Part shown: one piece after another, positions 10,004 through 18,964 of the stretch
Position numbering within the stretch: the stretch's first letter is position 1
How the letters are laid out: every line of letters begins with the position of its first letter
Position numbers and translations under genes: made by a program
From: Actinomycetota bacterium
GTDB taxonomy: Bacteria; Actinomycetota; Actinomycetes; Mycobacteriales; JACQDL01
Direction of reading: 5' to 3'
Assembly: GCA_016201065.1 (NCBI GenBank)
Contig: JACQDL010000031.1
Span: forward strand, 142,580-206,579
Length of the DNA: 64,000 nt
The notes under the pieces: model-generated
Seen by the model: only the letters and a program-made list of their open reading frames with translations
The model's database searches: none
Told to the model about the DNA's origin: nothing

Positions 10004-11287
10004 GTGAGCAGCTGGCTCGTCGACAAGATCATCAGTGGGGTGTTGCGGTGGTTCGCCCAAACGATCGTGGATGCCCTGGACTCGTTGTGGTCGCTGTTGT
10101 CGGCCACGGTGTTCCTCAGCCCCGATGTGACCCGCCTGCCGCAGGTCACCGCCTTCGCCCGCACGTCGTTGGGGATCGTGAACACCTGCTACGTGTTGGC
10201 GTTCCTGTGGGTGGCGGTGCTGGTGATGGGTCGCGGCACGATCCACACCACCTACGGGCCGGGGGAACTGATCCCCCGCCTGGTCATCGGCCTGGTCGCG
10301 GCGAACCTCGCGATCCCTGTGTGTTCGAAGGTGATCGAGGTCGCGAATGCGGTCACCTCGGCGTTGACCAGTCAGGACATCACCTCACCGGGGTCGATGC
10401 GGCAACTGGCCGCGATCACCCACACCGGTGTCGGTAACCCCGGGGATGCCGTCACCACCGGGTTCCTGGTGTTGCTGATCGGGTTGATGATCGCGGTGCT
10501 GGCCGCGGTCCTGCTCGTGCAGTGGATCATCCGGGTGGGGGTGTTGGTTGTCGCGGTGGGGATCGCCCCGGTCGCGTTGGCGTTGCACGGCACCCCCCAC
10601 ACCGATGGTGCGGCCAGGCTGTGGTGGCGGACCCTGCTGGGTGCGGTGGGTGTCGTGGTCCTGCAGGCGATCGCCCTGCACACCACCCTGGTGATCTTCC
10701 TGGATCCGGGGTCGAACCTCACCATGTTGGGGTTGCCCGGCAACCTGGGTGCGGTGCTGGACCTGTTCGTGGTGGTGTGCCTGCTGTGGGGTGTCATCAA
10801 GATCCCCGGGCTGATGCGCCGTTACGTCACCCAGTCCCGACCGGGCGCGATGGGCACGATCGTGCGGGTGGTGTTGGCGCAGCAGGTCACCCGGGGGCTG
10901 TCCCGTGCGTTGCGGCCCACCCGATCCGGTGCCCGCGCCGTGGCCGGTCGTGGTGGGGGTTCGGGTGGGGTGGACCGGTCGTGGCCGCTGGCCACCGGGC
11001 GGCGTGGCTCCCGCGGTGGTTCCCGGGTCGGGTCCTCCCCGGCGGTGCTGCGTCCGGCCACCCCCACCCGTGGGGCGACCGGCCGGCCGTTGCCGCGGCC
11101 GCGGGGCGCCGGCGGGGGGCGGGTGGGGATCTCCTACCCCACCGGGGCACCGGTTTACCCCTACACCCCCACCGAACTGGCCCGTGGTGTCGACCTTTAC
11201 ACCCGTGCCCTGAAGAACCGCACCCCCCGACCCCGGGGCATGGGCGCGACCCCGACGACTCGCACAACGCCCCGGAAGGCGCCCTGA
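10004..11287 (+). CDS. TrbL/VirB6-like conjugation membrane protein
   Basis: 427 residues with GTG start at 10004, one base after the pilin stop. About six membrane helices in the first 290 residues (for example VLAFLWVAVLVMG, LVLLIGLMIAVLAAVLLVQW), then a basic, Gly/Arg/Pro-rich cytoplasmic tail of 130 residues. This matches the polytopic VirB6/TrbL-type channel component of actinobacterial T4SS. It overlaps the next small gene (TGATG). Assigned from topology and operon order; sequence motifs in this family are weak. Confidence 0.78.
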   Translation: MSSWLVDKIISGVLRWFAQTIVDALDSLWSLLSATVFLSPDVTRLPQVTAFARTSLGIVNTCYVLAFLWVAVLVMGRGTIHTTYGPGELIPRLVIGLVAANLAIPVCSKVIEVANAVTSALTSQDITSPGSMRQLAAITHTGVGNPGDAVTTGFLVLLIGLMIAVLAAVLLVQWIIRVGVLVVAVGIAPVALALHGTPHTDGAARLWWRTLLGAVGVVVLQAIALHTTLVIFLDPGSNLTMLGLPGNLGAVLDLFVVVCLLWGVIKIPGLMRRYVTQSRPGAMGTIVRVVLAQQVTRGLSRALRPTRSGARAVAGRGGGSGGVDRSWPLATGRRGSRGGSRVGSSPAVLRPATPTRGATGRPLPRPRGAGGGRVGISYPTGAPVYPYTPTELARGVDLYTRALKNRTPRPRGMGATPTTRTTPRKAP

Positions 11288-11469
11288 TGGCGACCCTGCA
11301 GAACATCCCACCCGCCGGGGGTTGCTCGCCCGTTCGCAACCGCACGACCAGCACCTCCCACACGACCAGCGCCGCCCATACGACCGGGGCCGCCGACACG
11401 ACCAGCACCGCCCATACGACCGGGGCCGTTGACGTGGGTGGCACCACCATCCTGGGGTGGTTGCGGTGA
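11287..11469 (+). CDS. Small Thr/His-rich protein
   Basis: 60 residues. ATG 11287 overlaps the stop of the TrbL-like gene, and its stop overlaps the GTG of the PrgI gene (GTGA), so it is tightly coupled on both sides. Residues 20-50 are a tandem repeat of HTT-x-AA units. No membrane segment. No family recognised. It may serve mainly to couple translation; compare the Thr/His-rich peptide at 44410. Confidence 0.5.
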   Translation: MATLQNIPPAGGCSPVRNRTTSTSHTTSAAHTTGAADTTSTAHTTGAVDVGGTTILGWLR

Positions 11470-12404
11470 GGGTGGAGGACGACGACCCGCCGCGGGCCCG
11501 GATCCCCGCCGATGTGGACACCCCGGATCGGATCGTCTACGGGTTGACCGCCCGACAGTTGGCGGTCCTCACCGTCGCCGCCGTGCTGGGTTACGGGGTG
11601 GTGAAGGTCCTCACCCCGCTGCTACCGGCGCCGGTGCTCATCGCGGTCCTCACCCCCTTGGCCGGGGTGGCGGTGGTGGTGGCGGTGGGGCGCCGCGACG
11701 GGGTGCCGATGGATGTGTGGGTCGCCTCAGCGATCCGCCACACCTACCGCCCCCGGCGGTTGGCGCCGGCCCCCACCGTCCCGGTTGAGGCGGTCCCGGG
11801 GTGGGCGCCGGCCACGACGAGACCGGTGTCGGGGGTGCCGGTGTTGCGGTTGCCGGCGCGGGCGATCACCGAGGACGGCGTCATCGACACCGGTGGCCGG
11901 GTGGTCGCGTTGGTGGCGTGCACGACCGTGAACATCGGGTTGCGGACCGGTGCGGAGCAGGCGGCGTTGATCGACGCCTACGGGCGGTGGTTGAACAGCC
12001 TCACCGCACCGGTGCAGATCGTCATCTCCACCCAACGGGTGGACCTGTCGGCCCACGCGCAACGCATCGCCACCACCGCCCAGGGGTTGAGCCACCCCGC
12101 GCTGGTGGAGGTCGCCGGGGACTACGCCGATTTCCTGGACGACCTGGCGGTACGGCGGGACCCGTTGTGGCGGACCGTCACCGTCGCGGTCACCGCACCC
12201 GACACCAGTAGTGGCCCGACGGAGGTGTTGCGGCGTGCCGAGCACACCGCGACCGCGCTGGGGGCGTTGGGGGCGAACACCGCGGTCCTGGACGGGCCGA
12301 CGGTCACCGCGGTGCTGACCTGCGCGGTCGACCCCTACACCCCCGCCGGCACCACCTGGCCCCGAACCACGCCCGGGGCTGTGATCACCACGGGAGACAC
12401 CTGA
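11466..12404 (+). CDS. PrgI-family T4SS protein
   Basis: 312 residues starting at GTG 11466 (GTGA overlap). The N-terminus RIPADVDTPDRIVYGLTARQ and two adjacent membrane helices (about residues 35-75) are typical of the PrgI family, which sits beside the VirB4 ATPase in Gram-positive conjugation systems. The rest is soluble and predicted to face the cytoplasm. Stop overlaps the VirB4 start by one base. A VirB3-like partner of the ATPase by analogy. Confidence 0.82.
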   Translation: MRVEDDDPPRARIPADVDTPDRIVYGLTARQLAVLTVAAVLGYGVVKVLTPLLPAPVLIAVLTPLAGVAVVVAVGRRDGVPMDVWVASAIRHTYRPRRLAPAPTVPVEAVPGWAPATTRPVSGVPVLRLPARAITEDGVIDTGGRVVALVACTTVNIGLRTGAEQAALIDAYGRWLNSLTAPVQIVISTQRVDLSAHAQRIATTAQGLSHPALVEVAGDYADFLDDLAVRRDPLWRTVTVAVTAPDTSSGPTEVLRRAEHTATALGALGANTAVLDGPTVTAVLTCAVDPYTPAGTTWPRTTPGAVITTGDT

Positions 12405-13108
12405 TGACACGCCTTACGGCCCGCCTGATCGGTAGACACCCCACCACGGACCAGGTGGGGTCGGTGGATGACCTCACGATGGTGGTGGGTCCGGCCACGG
12501 TCGAGGACACCCCACACCACCTGCGGGTCGCCGACGGGTACACCACGACCCTCATCGTCACCGGGTACCCGGCCGAGGTGGGTGCCGCGTGGCTGGACCC
12601 ACTGTTGGTGTGGCCCGGTCGGGTTGACGTCACCGTCCACATCGACCCCCTCGCACCACCGGTCGCCGCGGCCCGATTGCGGCGGCAACGGGCCCGCCTG
12701 GAATCGGCCCGCCGCACCGACGCGGCCACCGGCCGTTTGGATGATCCGGTGACCGAAGCCGCCGCCGAGGACGCCGCGGAGTTGGCCGACCGGATCGCCC
12801 GCGGCCACTCGAAACTGTTCCGCGTCGGGGTGTACCTGTGTGTGCACGCCCCCACCCTGGAGGAACTACGGGAGGCCGTCGCCTACGTGCGGGCCACCGC
12901 CGCCTCGGTGCTGTTGGACACCCAACCGGCGACGTGGCGGCAACTACCGGGGTGGACCGCGACCCTGCCGTTGGCGACCGACACGTTGGGGATGCGGCGG
13001 GTGATGGACACCGACGCGTTGGCGACCGCGTTCCCCCTGGCCAGCGCGGACCTGCCGGCACCACTACCTGGGCACCCGGAGGCGACCGGGGTGTGCTGTA
13101 CGGGTTGA
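12404..13108 (+). CDS. VirB4-like ATPase, N-terminal part (frameshifted)
   Basis: 234 residues in this frame, ATG 12404. It matches the N-terminal domain of VirB4-type conjugation ATPases up to FPLASADLPAPLPG, then runs out of frame. At 13091-13095 the sequence reads GTGTG where GTG would keep the frame into the ATPase domain, so a 2-base GT duplication separates the two halves. Either a real mutation, an assembly error, or a split gene with re-initiation. ATP-powered assembly and substrate transfer would be the role of the intact protein. Confidence 0.75.
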   Translation: MTRLTARLIGRHPTTDQVGSVDDLTMVVGPATVEDTPHHLRVADGYTTTLIVTGYPAEVGAAWLDPLLVWPGRVDVTVHIDPLAPPVAAARLRRQRARLESARRTDAATGRLDDPVTEAAAEDAAELADRIARGHSKLFRVGVYLCVHAPTLEELREAVAYVRATAASVLLDTQPATWRQLPGWTATLPLATDTLGMRRVMDTDALATAFPLASADLPAPLPGHPEATGVCCTG

Positions 13109-14196
13109 ACCCCGACACCTCGGGTGTCGTGTGGTGGGACCGGTGGAGCCAACACAACGCCAACAGTGTGGTGCTCGCCCGCTCCGGTGCCGGCAAGTCG
13201 TACTTCGTGAAACTGGAGGTACTGCGGTCCCTGGCCGAGGGGGTGCATGTCGCGGTCCTCGACCCCGACAACGAGTACCTGCGGTTGGCCGAGGCCGTCG
13301 GGGGCGCCACGATCACCCTCGGCGCCCCCGGGGTGCACCTGAACCCCCTGGACATCCCCGGCGGGGATGTCCGCCCGGATGCGGTGACCCGCCGGGCCCT
13401 GTTCACCCACACCCTCATCGCGGTGCTGCTCGGCCAGCAACCCCCACCCGCCGAACGGGCCGCCCTCGACAAAGCGATCACGACCGCCTACACCCATGCG
13501 GGGATCAGCAACGACCCCACCACCTGGCGGCGGGAGGCACCCCTGCTGCGGGACGTGGCCACCGCCCTGACCGACCAGGCCCAGGACGCCGCCACCACCC
13601 TGACCGCCCGGTTGACGCCATGGACGACCGGGTCGTTTCGGGCCCTGTTCGACGGCCCCACCACCACCCCGCCCACCGGGCAACTGGTGGTGTGGTCGAC
13701 CCGGCTGCTACCCGATGAGCTGCGGGCACCGGGGATGCTGCTCGCGTTGGACGCGATCTGGCGGGACGTGGACACCCCCACCGTCCGGGCCGCGAACCCA
13801 CCCCGCCGGCTGGTCGTCGTCGACGAGGCGTGGACCCTGCTGCGCGACGGTGCGGGCGCGATGTTCCTCGCCCGCCTGGCCAAAAGTGCCCGCAAACGCC
13901 GCGCCGGACTGTCGGTGATCACCCAGGACGTCTCCGACCTGCTGGGCTCCGACCTCGGACACGTCGTCATCAGCAACGCCGCCACCCAGGTCCTGCTCCG
14001 TCAGGCCCCCCAGACGGGCGAGGTCGTTGCGGACGTGTTCGGGCTCACCACCGGGGAAACCCGGCTGCTGCTGGCCGCCCGACGCGGTGAGGGTCTGCTG
14101 ATCTCCGGCACCCACCGGGTCGGCTTCCAGGCCGTCGCCTCACCCCGCGAACACCACCTGTGCGTCGGTGAACTGGACCTCACCGACAACGACTGA
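13093..14196 (+). CDS. VirB4-like ATPase, C-terminal ATPase part
   Basis: 367 residues if started at GTG 13093, which has GGAGG at 13078-13082, ten bases upstream. Walker A is LARSGAGKSYF near residue 30, Walker B LVVVDEAW near residue 240, and the later TQDVSDLL and RQAP motifs are present. Without re-initiation this domain would not be made. The upstream GGAGG may be chance, since it encodes Pro-Glu-Ala in the other frame. A joined gene would be about 597 residues, normal for the family. Confidence 0.75.
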   Translation: MLYGLNPDTSGVVWWDRWSQHNANSVVLARSGAGKSYFVKLEVLRSLAEGVHVAVLDPDNEYLRLAEAVGGATITLGAPGVHLNPLDIPGGDVRPDAVTRRALFTHTLIAVLLGQQPPPAERAALDKAITTAYTHAGISNDPTTWRREAPLLRDVATALTDQAQDAATTLTARLTPWTTGSFRALFDGPTTTPPTGQLVVWSTRLLPDELRAPGMLLALDAIWRDVDTPTVRAANPPRRLVVVDEAWTLLRDGAGAMFLARLAKSARKRRAGLSVITQDVSDLLGSDLGHVVISNAATQVLLRQAPQTGEVVADVFGLTTGETRLLLAARRGEGLLISGTHRVGFQAVASPREHHLCVGELDLTDND

Positions 14197-14320
14197 CCCC
14201 CACACACGCACCCCAGGTCACCGCACCCGGTGCGGGGTGGGTGGCAGTCAACAACCGCTCTCCCCCTTCCCCCGAGCGGCGCCTACGTCGCCGTCCCGAC
14301 CCGCACCCCTAGGACACCCC

Positions 14321-16867
14321 ATGATCGTCGTCCCCCCACCGCCCCCGACACCCGTGGGGCACACCGGCCCACCCGAGACGCCCCCGTGGTGGAGCGAACT
14401 CCTCACCACCCTGTCCACCTGGTGCACCCATCACCCCTACCCGGTGGTGGTCCTGCCGGTAGGGTTGCTGGCCGGGGCATTGGGTCGCACCGCGGTGAGA
14501 CGCCACCGGCAGCGGGCCGCACACGACCACGCCCACCAGGTCACCATCACCCCACCCCCGGAGGTCGACCCCGCCGGGGCGGGCGTGCTGTGGGCGACCC
14601 TCACCGAACTCCTGCGCCCCAGCTGGGCCCGACGGCTACGCGACGGCCAACCACACCTGGCGGTGGAGTACCGGTGGGCCGGCCGGCAACTGACCATCAG
14701 CCTGTGGGTGCCCGGCACCCTGCAAACCAGCCCCATCCAGGCGGCGATCCGGGGCGCGTGGCCCGGTGCGGCGACCACCGTCACCGACGCCACCCCACCC
14801 CTACCCGACGGTGGCCTGGCCGTGGGTGGGGCACTGACCCCCATCCTGCCCGCCTGGTACCCCCTGGCCACCGACCACGACCTCGACCCGATGCGGACCC
14901 TCATCGCCACCGCCAGCGGCCTGCACACAGGCGAATCCGCGTGCGTGCAGATCCTCACCCGCCCCGCCACCCGCCGACAACTCCGGCGGCTCCGGCACGG
15001 TGTCGCCGCACTACGCACCGGCACCCACCCCACCAACCCCCTGGACCCCACCACCTGGCTCCGGATGGGTCTGGACCTCGTGATGGAGATACTCGGCCCA
15101 CCCCGCCACCCAGGCACCCACACCCGCAGCACGACGATAAGTCCCGCGCTGCTGCGCGCCGACCCGCAACGCGACCGCGACGCCCGCGCGGCGGTGGAGG
15201 TCCTCACCGGCACGCACTGGCAGGTCGCAATCCGCTACGGCATCACCCACACCCACCCCACCCGCGGTGACACCGACACCGACACCCTCACCCGGCGGCT
15301 GGTCACCCTCGCCCACGGCCTGGCATCCGCGTTCGGGGTGTGGGCCGGCCGCAACCGGCTACGCCGCCTGCCCCTACCCCACCCCACACCGGTACTCGCC
15401 ACCCGCCAGCTCCACCACGGGTTCCTGCTCTCCGGCAGCGAACTGGCCAGCATCGCCGCCCTCCCCCACGACCTGGCCGTCCCCGGCCTGGACCGCTCCC
15501 GCGCGAAACCCATGCCCGCACCCGTCAGCGTCCCCACCGGTGGGCGCGACACCAAGGTGCTGGGCCGCGCCGAGGTCGGCGGCCACGCCGTCGCGCTGGC
15601 CGTCACCGACGCCCGCCACCACACCCACATCCTGGGCTCCACCGGCTCCGGGAAATCGACCCTGCTGCTGAACATGATCCTCGCCGACATCCACGCCCAC
15701 CGCGGCACGATCGTCATCGACCCCAAAGGTGACCTCGTCACCGACCTCCTGGACCGCATCCCACCCAGCCTCGCCGACCGGCTGGTCCTCATCGACCCCG
15801 ACCAACCCCCCGGCACCACCCTCAACCCCCTTGACGGGGAAGACCACCACCTGCTCGTCGACAACGTCGTATCCATCTTCGGGGCGATCTTCGCCAAACA
15901 CTGGGGACCCCGCATGGATGATGTGATGCGGGTGGCGTGCCTGACCCTGCTCCGCAAGGCCGACCCCACCCTCATCCTCATCCCCGCCCTGCTCCAGGAC
16001 CGCAAATTCCGGCACCAATTCACCGCCGACCTCGACGACCCCGAAGGACTCCGGGGGTTTTGGGAGTGGTACGAAACCGCCCCCGCGACCCTGCGCTCCC
16101 AAGTCATCGCCCCCGTCCTGTCCCGCCTGCGCTCCGTCCTGCTGCGGGACTTCCCCCGCCGCACCTTCGGGGCCCGCACCAGCTCCTTCGACATGCGCCG
16201 GGTCCTCGACGGTGGGATCCTGCTCGCCCGATTGCCCAAAGGCCAGATCGGGGAAGAAGCCGCGAAACTCATGGGCTCCTTCGTGCTGGCCTCCGCCTGG
16301 CAGGCCGCCACCGCCCGCATCCGCACCCCCGAACCCCACCGCCGCGACGCCTGCATCTACCTCGACGAGGCCCACAACTTCCTCAACCTCCCCGGCAGCG
16401 TCCAGGACATGCTCGCCGAAGCCCGCGGCTACCACTTCGGGATGATCATCGCCCACCAGAACCTCACCCAAATGCCCCGCGACACCCAACTCGCCCTCTC
16501 CGCGAACGCCCGCAACAAAATCATCTTCTCGTGCGCACCCGAGGACGCCCGCCCCCTCGCCATGCACACCCTGCCCGAACTCGACGAACACGACCTCAAC
16601 CACATGGACGCCTACCGGGCAGCCTGCCGGCTCGTCGTCGCAGGCCGCGAAACTCCCGCGTTCACCCTGCACACCAACCCACCCCGACCCCCGATCGGGG
16701 AAGCCACCGCCGTCCGCCGGGCAGCCACCCCGGCGACCCGGACCAGCCACGGCACCCGCCCACCAAACGCCACACCCACCGGCTCGCAACCGGACCCCAC
16801 CCCGCCACGGGTGGGCACACCCCACCAACCGGAGGGCCCCACCACACCCGACCAGCACATGGAGTGA
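14321..16867 (+). CDS. VirD4/TraG-type coupling protein
   Basis: 848 residues from ATG 14321; the longer ORF from 14168 overlaps the VirB4 end and lacks a better start. One or two membrane helices near the N-terminus (about residues 35-60), then a soluble part with Walker A GSTGSGKST (about 440) and Walker B CIYLDEAHNF (about 675), plus HQNLTQMP. Role: hexameric ATPase at the inner membrane that hands the relaxase-DNA complex to the T4SS. The Pro/Thr-rich C-terminus looks disordered. Last gene of the transfer operon. Confidence 0.9.
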   Translation: MIVVPPPPPTPVGHTGPPETPPWWSELLTTLSTWCTHHPYPVVVLPVGLLAGALGRTAVRRHRQRAAHDHAHQVTITPPPEVDPAGAGVLWATLTELLRPSWARRLRDGQPHLAVEYRWAGRQLTISLWVPGTLQTSPIQAAIRGAWPGAATTVTDATPPLPDGGLAVGGALTPILPAWYPLATDHDLDPMRTLIATASGLHTGESACVQILTRPATRRQLRRLRHGVAALRTGTHPTNPLDPTTWLRMGLDLVMEILGPPRHPGTHTRSTTISPALLRADPQRDRDARAAVEVLTGTHWQVAIRYGITHTHPTRGDTDTDTLTRRLVTLAHGLASAFGVWAGRNRLRRLPLPHPTPVLATRQLHHGFLLSGSELASIAALPHDLAVPGLDRSRAKPMPAPVSVPTGGRDTKVLGRAEVGGHAVALAVTDARHHTHILGSTGSGKSTLLLNMILADIHAHRGTIVIDPKGDLVTDLLDRIPPSLADRLVLIDPDQPPGTTLNPLDGEDHHLLVDNVVSIFGAIFAKHWGPRMDDVMRVACLTLLRKADPTLILIPALLQDRKFRHQFTADLDDPEGLRGFWEWYETAPATLRSQVIAPVLSRLRSVLLRDFPRRTFGARTSSFDMRRVLDGGILLARLPKGQIGEEAAKLMGSFVLASAWQAATARIRTPEPHRRDACIYLDEAHNFLNLPGSVQDMLAEARGYHFGMIIAHQNLTQMPRDTQLALSANARNKIIFSCAPEDARPLAMHTLPELDEHDLNHMDAYRAACRLVVAGRETPAFTLHTNPPRPPIGEATAVRRAATPATRTSHGTRPPNATPTGSQPDPTPPRVGTPHQPEGPTTPDQHME

Positions 16868-16921
16868 CATAACGGTGACATGCGGCACCCGACTCGCTGC
16901 CGGTGTCGGCTGCGTCGTCGA

Positions 16922-17062
16922 TCAGGACGAGCATCTGGTCCGGGTCGAGGACCTTGTCCGGGTCACGGTCGCGGGATGATCCCAGCCAGCGGCCTGGGCC
17001 CGCGTGGCCGCCGCGGTGGTGTGGACCTGGTCGGCTGTCGCTCCCTCGATGCGGATGATCAC
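16922..17062 (-). pseudogene. Small ORF with probable frameshift
   Basis: GTG 17062 overlaps the upstream stop (GTGA). The first 30 residues (IIRIEGATADQVHTT and onward) look like genuine protein; then the frame turns Arg/Ser-rich and stops. A one-base shift near 16960 restores a sensible continuation, DKVLDPDQMLVLIDDA, which runs into the 3' end of the TraG gene on the other strand. Probably a small gene broken by an indel and by the junction with the transfer operon. Confidence 0.45.
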
Positions 17063-17259
17063 GGGTGTTCCTGCCCGCCGGGTGCGGTGGCCAAGGCGTC
17101 GCCGATCTGGGTGGCCAGGCCGGTTAAGCCGCTTCTCGTGGCCGCGGCCAGGGCGGGCGGTGATGACCACGAACCGCTGCGGGGGCCGTTCACGACGGGC
17201 CTGTCCGTTCGGTCTCCGTCGCGGTAGAGGGTGAGGAACCGAGGCCTACCGCGTCCCAT
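17059..17259 (-). CDS. Small hypothetical protein
   Basis: 66 residues from ATG 17259, overlapping the end of the CofE-like gene by 14 bases and overlapping the next ORF by GTGA. The C-terminal third (SGLTGLATQIGDALATAPG) is helix-like. No family recognised. Its place in a coupled minus-strand run supports it being translated. Confidence 0.45.
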   Translation of the reverse strand: MGRGRPRFLTLYRDGDRTDRPVVNGPRSGSWSSPPALAAATRSGLTGLATQIGDALATAPGGQEHP

Positions 17260-17995
17260 CGGCTGGCTGGTGCAGCATCGAGGCGACACCCTCGTCACTG
17301 TCCCGGTAGGCGATGCCGCGCAGGACGACGACCGGTGCGCCGCGGCCCCGTTGCCCCAACACGATCCCCGCCGCGGCGGCGATCAGGTCGGTGAACGTTT
17401 CTTCCTGGCGTTTGCTGCGGCCGTCGGGTTCGGTGTGGGTGGTCACCCGCAGCGGTGCGATTCCGGCGGCGCCGAGGGACAGCACGGTCGCGCCACGCCG
17501 GTCGGGGCGGCCGTCGGAGTCGGCGATGACGACGGCGACCCGGGTGCCGGTGAGCGCGAGCAGGTCATCGCGGATCGTGCGGGCCGAGGCATCGGGGTCG
17601 GCCGGCAACAGCCACGCGCCGCCCTCCCCGGCGCGGTCGACGCCGGCGGAGGTCAGCTGGAAACCCCGGTGGTGGGTGGCGATAATCGGACCGCGTTGGG
17701 TCGCTAGGTAGTGGCTGCGGGATTCGTCGAGGATGAGCTGGACCAGCGCCGGGGGTTTGCCGGTCTGCCCGGCGATGTGTCGGGCCTCCTCGGTGACCGT
17801 AACTCCCGCGAGGTCGACGTGGCGTTTCTCGGCGATGGACACGACCTTGCTGGCGACCACGACGATGTCACCGTTGATCCACACGCCGCCAGCCGCCGTG
17901 TGGATCATCTCGGCGAGGTTGTCGCCTTCGGTGACAGTCGGGAACGGTTGCGGGGCGAACACGGCGAACGTTGACGTGGGTGCGGTGTCGTCCAT
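17246..17995 (-). CDS. CofE-like gamma-glutamyl ligase
   Basis: 249 residues, the length of F420-0:gamma-glutamyl ligase (CofE, FbiB N-terminal domain). Characteristic features: DIVVVASKVVSIAEKR near residue 43, the ATHHRGFQLTSAGVD region, and IADSDGRPDRRGA (canonical enzymes have D-S-x-GRPWR-G), then GAAGIAPL. CofE adds glutamate to a phospholactate-type carboxylate using GTP. No other F420 gene is nearby, so a related amide ligation on another carboxylic acid is more likely than F420 making. ATG 17995 has GAGGTG upstream. Overlaps the small gene after it. Confidence 0.75.
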   Translation of the reverse strand: MDDTAPTSTFAVFAPQPFPTVTEGDNLAEMIHTAAGGVWINGDIVVVASKVVSIAEKRHVDLAGVTVTEEARHIAGQTGKPPALVQLILDESRSHYLATQRGPIIATHHRGFQLTSAGVDRAGEGGAWLLPADPDASARTIRDDLLALTGTRVAVVIADSDGRPDRRGATVLSLGAAGIAPLRVTTHTEPDGRSKRQEETFTDLIAAAAGIVLGQRGRGAPVVVLRGIAYRDSDEGVASMLHQPADGTR

Positions 17996-17999
17996 CAGG

Positions 18000-18254
18000 T
18001 CACCTCACGGGTTGGGGAGTCGCGGCCACCGTTGCGGTGAACGTCGCGTGTGCCTCGTTCAGCATGGCCAGCCGCTGGCGGTGGTTGCTGGCCAGGTAGG
18101 TGTGGACCCGGTCCAGGTAGTGCGGCCACAACCGGGTGGCGGCTGTGGTCGGTGAACCCCCGGCGGCGACGTCACGCCACGCATGGATCAACGGTCCTGG
18201 CCACGGGTCGTGAGTGTAGGGGGGCCCGGCGAGGCCGCGCAGCGTCGCCCGCAT
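18000..18254 (-). CDS. Hypothetical protein
   Basis: 84 residues from ATG 18254 (AGAGG upstream; the TTG at 18263 is a less likely start). Ends four bases before the CofE-like gene. The sequence (PGPLIHAWRDVAAGG, LYLDRVHTYLASNHRQRLAMLNEAH-like helices) suggests a small helical protein. No family recognised. Probably co-transcribed with the CofE-like gene. Confidence 0.5.
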   Translation of the reverse strand: MRATLRGLAGPPYTHDPWPGPLIHAWRDVAAGGSPTTAATRLWPHYLDRVHTYLASNHRQRLAMLNEAHATFTATVAATPQPVR

Positions 18255-18528
18255 CTGGGTCAACCTCTCCGCGGGCAGGTGCCGGTCGGTGAGCCGGAAT
18301 CCTCGCCTGGGGGTCCCGGGAGGGTTGTTCGTAAGCCTTTCAGGTGTTTAGGCTTGGTGTCTCGCCGTCGATTTGCTCGCCTATGGCATATTTGCTCGAG
18401 AATCCCGAGTCCATTCCTGACTCTGGGTACCCTGTTCGTTCGCCAGGATCAGACCGAGCCCGGACCGCACTTGCCCAGGTCGTCGAACCTCAACGCACGT
18501 GACCAGGGCGCCCTCATTGATGCCAAAC
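18255..18528. other. 274-base gap, lower GC, no gene seen
   Basis: Noticeably lower GC than its surroundings (for example around ATGGCATATTTGCTCG). No convincing ORF. TTCGTAAGC at 18328-18336 and its complement GCTTACGAA at 18542-18550 bracket most of it. Confidence 0.4.
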
Positions 18529-18959
18529 TCATAACGGGTAGATGCTTACGAACCACCCCCTGACATCGGCGGTGGGTGTGGTGGCCGCGGCCAGTAGCAC
18601 GGGAACGGCCTCGCGGTAGATACGCGGCAGGTGCCCGAACGATGGGGCGTGGCGTTTGGTGGCTTCCGCACGCAGCGGCACGAGCGGGCCGCGGTGGTGG
18701 GCGGTCCGCGGTGGTGGGCGGTCCGCACCATGAAGACGTCGATGTCGTACCCGGCGACACCGGTGGCGAGTTCGGGTGGGACCCGGTCGAGGTGGTCGGC
18801 CACGACCCGGGCCGCTCGCGCCGACAACGCGAGGTCCCCCGCCAGCGGTTGGGGCAGGTCGTATCCGGTTGCGATGGCGACGATGCCCTCTGTGTCGGGA
18901 TGCCCCGACCGCCCTCGGCGCAGGCGTACCCACGCCCAAATCGACCGAAGGGGAGGTGC
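18529..18959 (-). pseudogene. Remnant gene broken by a 17-base duplication
   Basis: Minus-strand coding remnant. One frame reads GIVAIATGYDLPQPLAGDL and on to YDIDVFMVRTAHHRG; a different frame then reads PLVPLRAEATKRHAPSFGHL and ends FVSIYPL. The break coincides with a perfect tandem copy of a 17-base unit (GCGGTGGTGGGCGGTCC and neighbour, about 18695-18728). Removing one copy joins the two halves. The 5' end is missing near 18960, where the rightward cargo operon begins. Family not recognised. Confidence 0.55.
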
Positions 18960-18964
18960 GGATC

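Noticed and set aside
15374-16888. 504-residue minus-strand ORF opposite the coupling protein gene
   Set aside because: Gly/Val/Asp-rich antisense shadow of the TraG gene.
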